Source of the DNA: Nitrospirota bacterium
GTDB lineage: Bacteria > Nitrospirota > Thermodesulfovibrionia > Thermodesulfovibrionales > JdFR-88
Assembly: GCA_021825785.1 (NCBI GenBank)
Contig: JAKAGP010000013.1
Span: 1-12,016 of the forward strand
Length of the DNA: 12,016 nucleotides
Direction of reading: 5' to 3'
Both the position numbers and the translations under genes were made by a program. Below are positions 7,006-12,016 of this stretch, piece by piece. The first letter of the stretch is position 1, and each line of letters begins with the position of its first letter. The notes under the pieces were generated by a model that saw nothing but the letters and a program-made list of their open reading frames with translations, was not told the DNA's origin and searched no databases.

Positions 7006-9258
7006 TTATATCCTTGCCCCGCGGAGCCTGAGAGAGTTGCTGATAACAGAGACCGAGCTGAAGCTCATTGCCGCAGCGGCTATAACGGGACTGAGAAGTA
7101 TGCCCATGAAGGGATATAGCACGCCCGCCGCAATGGGAATGCCGAAGGAATTATAGACGAAGGCAAAAAACAGGTTCTGTTTTATGTTGCGCATCGTAGC
7201 CCGGCTAAGCCGGATGGCGCGCACTATGCCTCGCAGGTCGCCTTTTACAAGGGTCACCCCGGCGCTCTCCATTGCCACATCAGTCCCTGTGCCCATGGCG
7301 ATGCCTACATGCGCCTGGGCCAGCGCGGGTGCGTCATTAATGCCATCCCCCGCCATTGCCACCATACGGCCTTCGCGCTGAAGACGTTTTACCACGTCCG
7401 CCTTCTGGTCCGGAAGGACGTCGGAGATGACCTCGTCTATGGCCAGCTTTGAGGCCACCGCTTGGGCGGTTGTGCGGTTGTCCCCGGTGAGCATCACCAC
7501 GCGAATGCCTTCCCTGTGAAGCTCGTTTATTGCATCTCTTGTGGTCCCCTTTACCGGGTCGGCAACCCCGATCAGTCCTGCGGCCTTGCCGCCAATGGAC
7601 AGGAACATAGCGGTCTCGCCGGCCTGCCGCATCTCTCCGGCCCTGGCCGAAAGCCCTCCAAAATCAATCCCGGAATCCGTCATAAACGCCAGGTTGCCAA
7701 GCATCACTTTTTTTCCGTCCACCCGGCCCGATACGCCTTTGCCCGCTATGGAATTGAAGGACGAGGCCGCGCTGGGAGCCACTCCTTTTTGGGCCGCGCC
7801 GTTCACGATCGCTGCAGCAAGCGGGTGCTCGCTGCCTTTCTCTATAGTGGCGGCATGGTAAAGCACGGTCTTTTCGTCAAAGTCCGGGGCCGGGAAAACT
7901 TGGGTGAGTTTCGGCTTCCCTTCGGTAAGCGTTCCGGTTTTGTCCACGACCAGGGTGTCCACCTTTTTCATGACCTCTATCGCCTCGGCGTTCTTGAAGA
8001 GTACCCCGCCTGTGGCCCCTTTGCCGGTTGCCACCATTATGGACATGGGTGTGGCAAGCCCAAGAGCGCAGGGACAGGCGATTATGAGCACGGCAACGGC
8101 ATTTATCAGGGCCAGGGCCATCCGCGGCTGCGGGCCTAATAACGCCCACCCGATGAAGGTGAGAACGGCGATCCCGGCCACCACCTCCACGAAATACGCG
8201 GCCACGATATCAACAAGCCTCTGTACCGGGGCGCGGCTGCGCTGCGCGTCGGCCACCATACGGACGATCTGTGAAAGGAGGGTCTCCGCCCCCACCTTTT
8301 CAGCCCGCATAAGGAGCGTGCCGGAGCCGTTTATGGTTGCCCCTATCACACGTCCGCCTTTTTTCTTTTCCACCGGGATGGGTTCGCCCGTTATCATGGA
8401 CTCATCCACGGAGCTTGCCCCGTCCTCAATAGTGCCGTCCACCGGCACTTTTTCTCCCGGGCGGATGCGAAGAAGGTCCCCAGGCCGCACCTCTTCCAGG
8501 AGGACGTCCCTTTCGGAACCGCCAGGCTGCACCCTGCGCGCCGTTTTTGGCGCAAGCCCGAGAAGCTGCCTGATGGCCGCGCCTGTCTTTGTTCTTGCCC
8601 TCAGTTCCAGCACCTGGCCCAAAAGGACAAGCGCCGTTATGAATGCGGCGGCCTCGAAGTATGTGCCCACCTCGCCGTTTGCCGCGCGGAAGGAGGCCGG
8701 GAAGATGCCTGGAAAAACCACGGCTACAACGCTGTATGAATAGGACACCGCTACGCCAAGCCCTATCAATGTGAACATGTTGGGGCTTCTGTTTATTATC
8801 GATTGCCAGCCCCGGACGAAAAACGGCCAGCCGCCCCAAAGAACAACCGGAGATGCCAGTGCAAATTCGATCCATTTAAGCGGGGAGGAAGGCAAGCCCC
8901 TCAGGAAAGGCAGATATTCCCGCATGGCTACAATCACAAGCGGCACTGTAAGGGCCACGCTCAGCCAGAACCTCCGCGTCATGGAGCGCAGCTCCGGGTT
9001 TTCCTCCTGGGCGGCTGTGCGTGTTTTTGCCTCCAGCGCCATTCCGCAAATGGGGCAGGCCCCGGGCGCGTCCTTTACGATCTCAGGATGCATGGGGAAG
9101 GTCCATTCCGTTTTGCCTGTGGAAACCGGCGAGGGTGTTTCCGGCTCCAGGGCCATCCCGCATTTGGGGCACGATACGGGCTTTCTCTCCCTTACCTCCG
9201 GATGCATGGGACAGGTATAGGCGGCCACTGCGGTTTTCTTTTGCGTTTCGGATCTCAT
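7006..9258 (-). CDS. copA: Copper-exporting P1B-type ATPase (CopA-like) with two N-terminal metal-binding modules
   Basis: This 750-residue membrane pump should export Cu(I) from the cytoplasm using ATP. In order it has two heavy-metal-binding modules ([17 protein letters not shown], residues 14-38; [17 protein letters not shown], 52-76), then eight predicted membrane helices from about residue 96. TGE of the actuator domain is at 290-292, the CPC metal site in helix 6 at 395-397, DKTGT with phosphorylated Asp439, SEHPL (476-480), and MAGDGIND (635-642). YN in helix 7 (702-703) and MSFSS in helix 8 (731-735) point to the Cu(I) subgroup. The second module has Phe where the first Cys should be. 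ATG 9258 has GGGGA 8 bases upstream; ATG 9285 is also in frame but has a poorer ribosome site. No chaperone or regulator gene is adjacent. Confidence 0.95.
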   Translation of the reverse strand: MRSETQKKTAVAAYTCPMHPEVRERKPVSCPKCGMALEPETPSPVSTGKTEWTFPMHPEIVKDAPGACPICGMALEAKTRTAAQEENPELRSMTRRFWLSVALTVPLVIVAMREYLPFLRGLPSSPLKWIEFALASPVVLWGGWPFFVRGWQSIINRSPNMFTLIGLGVAVSYSYSVVAVVFPGIFPASFRAANGEVGTYFEAAAFITALVLLGQVLELRARTKTGAAIRQLLGLAPKTARRVQPGGSERDVLLEEVRPGDLLRIRPGEKVPVDGTIEDGASSVDESMITGEPIPVEKKKGGRVIGATINGSGTLLMRAEKVGAETLLSQIVRMVADAQRSRAPVQRLVDIVAAYFVEVVAGIAVLTFIGWALLGPQPRMALALINAVAVLIIACPCALGLATPMSIMVATGKGATGGVLFKNAEAIEVMKKVDTLVVDKTGTLTEGKPKLTQVFPAPDFDEKTVLYHAATIEKGSEHPLAAAIVNGAAQKGVAPSAASSFNSIAGKGVSGRVDGKKVMLGNLAFMTDSGIDFGGLSARAGEMRQAGETAMFLSIGGKAAGLIGVADPVKGTTRDAINELHREGIRVVMLTGDNRTTAQAVASKLAIDEVISDVLPDQKADVVKRLQREGRMVAMAGDGINDAPALAQAHVGIAMGTGTDVAMESAGVTLVKGDLRGIVRAIRLSRATMRNIKQNLFFAFVYNSFGIPIAAGVLYPFMGILLSPVIAAAAMSFSSVSVISNSLRLRGARI

Positions 9259-9315
9259 GACCTTTTTCCCCGGCGCTCCTTCCATGAAGCAAAGAATCCA
9301 GGCTGATCGCTGATT

Positions 9316-9346
9316 TAATTTTTGACCCTGACCGGCAGGATGTCAA
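9316..9346 (-). promoter_or_regulatory. Candidate copA promoter with dyad in the spacer
   Basis: On the minus strand a perfect -35 TTGACA (9346-9341) is followed by poor -10 candidates at 17-19 bases (AAATTA at 19). Between them lies a dyad, CCTG-N5-CAGG, flanked by TGAC and GTCA (9345-9323). A long spacer containing a dyad is typical of MerR/CueR-type activation, so copper control is plausible but inferred. The dyad does not match the CueR box closely. Confidence 0.4.
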
Positions 9347-9441
9347 GAGATTACTAACATGATAGTCTTACTGTGTCATAATTTAGGCCCATGGCGAAAA
9401 AGCATGCGTCTTGGAATGCCCTGGGGCGGTGCTCCGGCCTG

Positions 9442-9461
9442 TTTGCTAAACTTTTAGCAAA
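9442..9461. promoter_or_regulatory. Perfect 9-bp palindrome, possible operator
   Basis: TTTGCTAAA, a CT spacer, then TTTAGCAAA form a perfect inverted repeat. It lies between the copA promoter region and the ribosome site of the decayed sixA gene. An operator for a dimeric regulator is the simplest reading; as RNA it would be a weak AT-rich hairpin. Confidence 0.5.
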
Positions 9462-9496
9462 AATTTGATCCATATCTGATTTTCAGGAGTTGGAAC

Positions 9497-9678
9497 TTGA
9501 ATCTATATCTTATTCAGCGCGGCGATGCGCTAAGTGAGCAGGAAGACCCCGCAAGGCCATTGAATTCAGGATGGCCGGCATTTTTTGCCTGAAAAAAGAG
9601 TCCGGCGTATGGTCTTTGGAGTGGGCCGTAACGCCGGATAATTTAAAAGTCCGAATATCATCCCCAGGTGGCGCTTGA
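9497..9678 (+). pseudogene. sixA: Decayed phosphohistidine phosphatase SixA, internal deletion
   Basis: SixA-type proteins are small histidine phosphatases that dephosphorylate phosphohistidine proteins. From TTG 9497, with AGGAG 7 bases upstream, the frame reads NLYLIQRGDALSEQEDPARP, matching the SixA start, but the catalytic RHG/QHG His is Arg and the frame ends at 9592. A second frame from about 9568 reads IFCLKKESGVWSLEWAVTPD, which resembles the SixA C-terminus, and ends at 9678. So only the two ends of a roughly 150-residue protein remain, in different frames, with most of the middle lost near 9560-9570. Recognition of both ends is from memory of the family. TCCGGCGT (9601-9608) and ACGCCGGA (9631-9638) inside it form an inverted repeat. 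Confidence 0.7.
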
Positions 9679-9778
9679 ACGCACTTCCTCCTTCAGGCTA
9701 CAATGTCTTACAAAGAGGCTCGAAGCCGGGGGCCTGATCACTGACGAGGACATCCTCAAAGCAGTCTCTTTAAAATAG
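9647..9778 (+). pseudogene. Orphan coding tail of unknown family
   Basis: This open stretch runs from just after a stop at 9644-9646 to TAG 9778 and reads as plausible protein, for example RLQCLTKRLEAGGLITDED. There is no ATG and no ribosome site; GTG 9668 is the only candidate start. It overlaps the end of the sixA remnant in another frame. It may be the surviving 3' end of a gene that followed sixA, or a very small gene. I do not recognise the family. Confidence 0.4.
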
Positions 9779-9828
9779 TCCTCGACACAAAAGTGATTGC
9801 TGTCATCCTTGTCTATCAGGAGGTAACA

Positions 9829-10374
9829 ATGGAAAATGAAGCCTTGGAAGTCATATACACCCGGCGAAGCGTAAGAAGTTTCACGGGAGAGGCGATTTCC
9901 CGCGAATCACTGATGAAGATCCTTAAAGCGGGTATGGCGGCCCCGTCGGCCAGGAACATCCAGCCGTGGGCGTTCGTGGCGGTTACGGAAAGGGGACCCC
10001 TTGACAGCCTGTGCGAGAGGCTTCCGTATGCCAAGATGCTGGATAAGGCGGGGGCGGCCATAATCGTATGCGGCCTGCCCGGCAAGGATGCGGTCTCTGT
10101 CGGACAATACAAGGATGCGATTGGTGGAAAATATTGGGTGCTGGACTGTTCCGCGGCAGCCGAAAATATCCTCCTTGCGTGCCATGCCATGGGATTTGGG
10201 GCCGTATGGACTGCGGCATATCCTAATGAGGACCGCATGGCCGTCGTAAGGGATGTTATCGGCGTCCCGGAAGACGTAATGCCGCTTGCCGTTATCCCGA
10301 TCGGTGTCCCTAGGGACAAGGGAAAAGTGACTGACAAGTTCAAGGAAGCAAATATCCATTGGGATAGATGGTGA
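9829..10374 (+). CDS. Nitroreductase family protein
   Basis: The 181-residue product belongs to the FMN-dependent nitroreductase superfamily, which reduces nitro compounds, quinones, flavins or other acceptors with NAD(P)H. It begins with the FMN-binding TRRSVRSFTGEAIS (residues 11-24), then AAPSARNIQPWAFVAV (38-53), DCSAAAENILLACHAMGFGA near the middle, and ends in the short WDRW tail common to the small subgroup. The true substrate cannot be told from sequence. ATG 9829 is chosen because a consensus AGGAGGT lies 4-5 bases upstream; an in-frame GTG at 9793 lacks one. It is cytoplasmic and appears monocistronic, with a weak hairpin following. Confidence 0.93.
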   Translation: MENEALEVIYTRRSVRSFTGEAISRESLMKILKAGMAAPSARNIQPWAFVAVTERGPLDSLCERLPYAKMLDKAGAAIIVCGLPGKDAVSVGQYKDAIGGKYWVLDCSAAAENILLACHAMGFGAVWTAAYPNEDRMAVVRDVIGVPEDVMPLAVIPIGVPRDKGKVTDKFKEANIHWDRW

Positions 10375-10410
10375 TAATAGCTGTGCTTTAGCTTGTCCAG
10401 GCGGGGATCG

Positions 10411-10431
10411 GCCTCTACCGCGTGCAGAGGC
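10411..10431 (+). terminator. Weak hairpin after the nitroreductase gene
   Basis: GCCTCT and AGAGGC form a perfect 6-bp stem around a 9-base loop, followed only by TTAATCT. The short T tract makes it a weak terminator candidate. Confidence 0.35.
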
Positions 10432-10459
10432 TTAATCTGCCTGATAATGTTGGGATGCC

Positions 10460-10477
10460 ATTATTATTATTATTATT
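10460..10477 (+). repeat. ATT trinucleotide repeat, six copies
   Basis: Six consecutive perfect ATT units lie immediately upstream of, and touching, the predicted -35 box of hicA. Variation in copy number could alter promoter upstream sequence, but no such variation can be seen from one sequence. Confidence 0.85.
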
Positions 10478-10506
10478 TGATTTTTTATCATTATTGATAT
10501 TATAAT
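10477..10506 (+). promoter_or_regulatory. Predicted hicAB promoter and operator
   Basis: TTGATT (10477-10482), an 18-base spacer and a perfect TATAAT (10501-10506) end only five bases before ATG 10512, so the transcript could begin at or next to the start codon. In the spacer, TATCA-TTAT-TGATA (10486-10499) is a perfect inverted repeat, well placed as the operator for HicB, whose relatives repress their own operons. Confidence 0.55.
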
Positions 10507-10511
10507 TTCAA

Positions 10512-10772
10512 ATGAATAGGATTGCCAAAATCGTTTCCATGATGAAAAGCAATCCTCAGGACATACGGTTTGCGGATTTGTGCATGGTCTGTGACCATTA
10601 TTTCGGGCCGGCCAGGCATAGGGGCGGCAGTCACAGGATATACAAAACGCCGTGGCAGGGCGACCCGCGCATTAACATTCAAGACGATAAGGGAAAGGCC
10701 AAGGCATATCAGGTGAAACAAGTGCTAAGGGCCATCGAGATTTTGGAGGTGAATCATGGCCATGAAAAATGA
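10512..10772 (+). CDS. hicA: HicA-like toxin of a type II toxin-antitoxin pair
   Basis: HicA toxins are small double-stranded-RNA-binding-fold proteins that cleave mRNA. The 86-residue product has the hallmark GGSHRIY with catalytic His41, followed by KAKAYQVKQVLRAIEIL, the conserved YQ/VKQ segment. The start at 10512 fits the full-length family (MNRI.KI..M..NP.D..F.DL). No ribosome site precedes it because a TATAAT sits just upstream, so leaderless translation or a farther promoter must be assumed. ATG 10539 or 10542 would cut into the conserved N-terminus. Its end overlaps the antitoxin gene by 17 bases, the usual toxin-first HicAB arrangement. Confidence 0.9.
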   Translation: MNRIAKIVSMMKSNPQDIRFADLCMVCDHYFGPARHRGGSHRIYKTPWQGDPRINIQDDKGKAKAYQVKQVLRAIEILEVNHGHEK

Positions 10773-11085
10773 CCATTATACTTACAGGGTGACATGGTCC
10801 GCGGAAGACAAGGAATATGTCGGCCTGTGCGCCGAATTTCCGAGCTTAAGCTGGCTTGCGAAAACGCCGGAGAGCGCGCTAAAGGGCATACGGAAGGTTG
10901 TCGCGGAGGCTATAGAGGACATGAAGAAATCAGGAGAACTCGTGCCAGAGCCGATAGCAAACCGGCATTACAGCGGGAAATTTGTCGTTCGGGTCACGCC
11001 GGAAACCCACAAGGCGCTTGCTATAGAATCGGCCGAGACGGGGATAAGCCTTAACCGGCTTGCCGCCGCCAAATTGAGCCGCTAA
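10756..11085 (+). CDS. hicB: HicB-like antitoxin
   Basis: The 109-residue product has the HicB partial RNase H-like fold at the N-terminus (YTYRVTWSAEDKEYVGLCAEFPSL, then SALKGIRKVVAEAIEDM). A C-terminal ribbon-helix-helix DNA-binding segment follows (GKFVVRVTPETHKALAIESA, ISLNRLAAAKLS). It should neutralise HicA and repress the pair. GGAGGT lies 5 bases before ATG 10756, much stronger than anything before hicA. This would favour antitoxin over toxin synthesis, as expected for such modules. It is translationally linked to hicA by the 17-base overlap. The domains appear complete. Confidence 0.92.
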   Translation: MAMKNDHYTYRVTWSAEDKEYVGLCAEFPSLSWLAKTPESALKGIRKVVAEAIEDMKKSGELVPEPIANRHYSGKFVVRVTPETHKALAIESAETGISLNRLAAAKLSR

Positions 11086-11289
11086 TTAGGATCAACCATA
11101 AAGGACCTTGCCGGCCTTGAAAATCTTCTTGATAAAGGGATCACCAAGAGAAAGCCTCTCCAGACCCGCTTTTTAAAATGCTTTCTGGGTAGGTCAAAAA
11201 TACAGCAGATGAACTTAGATATGCTATTGATGAAGCAAATCCCAAATTTTGTTATTTATTCCGATGAATTGCGTTTTTCTCTGCTCTAA
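11086..11289 (+). pseudogene. Decayed coding remnants downstream of hicB
   Basis: Two protein-like stretches lie in different plus frames. One (11098 onward, in the hicB frame after its stop) reads IKDLAGLENLLDKGITKRKP and stays open to TAA 11289, without an ATG at its beginning. The other (11193-11267) reads ADELRYAIDEANPKFCYLFR and then stops. This looks like the wreck of one or two small genes, perhaps accessory to the toxin-antitoxin locus. I do not recognise the family, and chance open frames cannot be excluded. Confidence 0.35.
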
Positions 11290-11299
11290 ATTTGCTGCA

Positions 11300-11313
11300 C
11301 CCCTTCCGAGGGG
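11300..11313 (+). terminator. Small GC hairpin, weak terminator candidate
   Basis: CCCCT-TCCG-AGGGG is a 5-bp stem with a tetraloop, followed by GTTTGAC. The T tract is too short for confidence. It sits directly before the predicted tRNA-Leu promoter. Confidence 0.3.
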
Positions 11314-11315
11314 GT

Positions 11316-11345
11316 TTGACGGAAGGCCAAAAAATCCTTTAAAAT
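11316..11345 (+). promoter_or_regulatory. Predicted promoter of tRNA-Leu
   Basis: TTGACG (11316-11321), an 18-base spacer and TAAAAT (11340-11345) place the transcription start within a few bases of the mature tRNA 5' end at 11352. The arrangement closely parallels that of the tRNA-Val gene. Confidence 0.6.
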
Positions 11346-11351
11346 CAATGA

Positions 11352-11436
11352 GCGAGAGTGGCGGAACTGGCAGACGCGCTGGACTTAGGATCCAGTGGGG
11401 CAACCTGTAGGGGTTCAAATCCCCTCTCTCGCACCA
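11352..11436 (+). tRNA. tRNA-Leu, anticodon UAG
   Basis: A class II tRNA of 85 bases: acceptor GCGAGAG/CTCTCGC, anticodon stem CTGGA/TCCAG around CTTAGGA (anticodon UAG, reading CUN codons), a long variable arm (about 11387-11400), T stem and loop GGGGTTCAAATCCCC, discriminator A, and an encoded CCA at 11434-11436. Confidence 0.97.
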
Positions 11437-11637
11437 CTACCTTATTAAATCTGGACTCCCTGATTAAGGCTTTTGAAGTGAATTCCTTTCCGCACCGCAT
11501 CTCTTCATCTCGCATCAAAGCACGGTTTTGACCACCAGCCTCTTTTTATGTGACCTGCGGCACAGGACCCCGGCAAGAAAAGAACTACAATCTGTTTGAA
11601 GTATTTTTTATTTTTAAAAACTTCCGGGGGGGGAGCC
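11437..11637. other. Intergenic region between tRNA-Leu and the redoxin-like gene
   Basis: No supported gene is seen. TGTGA-N6-GCACA (11549-11564) resembles a CRP/FNR-family half-site pair with one mismatch. A TTGACC (11528-11533) lacks a good -10 at the proper distance. The stretch near 11600-11620 is very AT-rich and precedes a run of eight G. Confidence 0.35.
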
Positions 11638-12016
11638 ATGAAGAAAAGTCCATCGGCTGTTAAGAAAGAAAATCCGTTTTCCGGCTTAAGACCGCTTTAT
11701 TTCTTTTTCCTAGTCCTGTTTTTGTTTGCTGCTGTGATCCTGACGTCCGCACCGGCCGTGAACGCACTGGAGAGTCTGCGGACGGGTATGAAGGGCCCCG
11801 ATTTCGTTCTTAAAGACATGAACGGGCGGACTACGAAATTTGCCGGCATAGAAGGGCAAAAGCTTACCGTCCTGCTTTTCTGGTCTACATGGAGCGCGTA
11901 CTCCAAACAGGCCCTTGAACAGATGGAGCGCTTCTATAGCAAGTATAAGAGCAAAGGGTTGTCCGTCGTGGCCATAGACGTAGATGCCCAGGAGATCACG
12001 GGCCAGACCCTCTCTC
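11638..12016 (+). CDS. TlpA/redoxin-like exported protein with SxxS in place of CxxC (partial)
   Basis: The frame is open to the right edge, showing 126 residues. A basic N-terminus is followed by a hydrophobic segment (about residues 19-40, YFFFLVLFLFAAVIL) and APAVNA, a plausible signal-peptide cleavage site or membrane anchor, so the domain should lie outside the cytoplasm. The thioredoxin fold starts at GPDFVLKDMNGR (53-64) and continues TVLLFWSTWSAYSKQALEQM (77-96) and GLSVVAIDVD (107-116). This matches TlpA/ResA/AhpC-type proteins, but the active-site Cys pair is replaced by Ser86 and Ser89, so classical disulfide chemistry is not expected. A run of eight G followed by AG (11626-11635) forms the ribosome site, very close to the ATG. 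C-terminal domains cannot be judged. Confidence 0.85.
   Translation, partial: MKKSPSAVKKENPFSGLRPLYFFFLVLFLFAAVILTSAPAVNALESLRTGMKGPDFVLKDMNGRTTKFAGIEGQKLTVLLFWSTWSAYSKQALEQMERFYSKYKSKGLSVVAIDVDAQEITGQTLS

Noticed and set aside
7462..8743. Long plus-strand ORFs (7462-8139 and 7904-8743) opposite copA
   Set aside because: They are antisense frames of a well-supported ATPase with all motifs, have no ribosome sites, and read as Pro/Ser/Arg-rich shadow sequence.
10460..10511. Replication origin or phage attachment site in the AT-rich stretch before hicA
   Set aside because: It is short, lacks iterons or DnaA boxes, and is explained by a promoter with a trinucleotide repeat.
11697..11906. Minus-strand ORF opposite the redoxin-like gene
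   Set aside because: The plus frame has a signal peptide and thioredoxin-fold motifs; the minus frame has no support.
1..12016. CRISPR array, insertion sequence or prophage
   Set aside because: I saw no regularly spaced repeats, no transposase or integrase motifs, and no terminal inverted repeats with target duplications.

Overview
The window looks like a chromosomal segment of a GC-rich, Gram-negative-type bacterium. The pyrR-pyrB-pyrC-carA order is one I associate with Geobacter-like Desulfobacterota and related phyla. Heavy use of AGG (Arg) and ATA (Ile) codons fits that group or Nitrospirota. This placement is inference from gene order and codon habit; no marker gene fixes it.

Positions 1-3504: a tightly overlapping pyrimidine operon on the minus strand, pyrR > pyrB > pyrC > carA, with carA running off the left edge. 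Upstream of pyrR lies what appears to be a complete PyrR-dependent attenuator: a promoter, an RNA hairpin with the PyrR hexaloop, and a hairpin terminator ending in nine U. It would let the operon sense UMP/UTP through its own first gene product. A thioredoxin-fold DUF255/YyaL protein is divergently transcribed from the same intergenic region.

Positions 3505-7005: the DUF255 gene, a strong hairpin, tRNA-Val(CAC) with its own promoter, a minus-strand hemerythrin-like protein lacking one conserved iron-binding His, and a plus-strand basic protein with three AT-hook-like KRGR(K/R) repeats behind a near-consensus promoter. A probable bidirectional terminator separates this last gene from the convergent copper ATPase.

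Positions 7006-9828: a CopA-type copper-exporting P-type ATPase with two N-terminal metal-binding CPMHP...CGM modules. Its upstream region holds a dyad-containing promoter, a perfect palindrome, and a gene graveyard. That graveyard contains recognisable 5' and 3' ends of a sixA-type phosphohistidine phosphatase with the middle deleted, followed by another orphan coding tail.

Positions 9829-12016: a nitroreductase, a HicA/HicB toxin-antitoxin pair with an AT-rich, possibly leaderless promoter, decayed coding remnants, tRNA-Leu(UAG), and the start of an exported TlpA/redoxin-like protein whose CxxC is replaced by SAYS. I see no CRISPR array, insertion sequence or prophage, and no clear novel multi-gene system. 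The most interesting items are the pyr leader, the AT-hook protein, the Cys-less redoxin and the sixA remnant.
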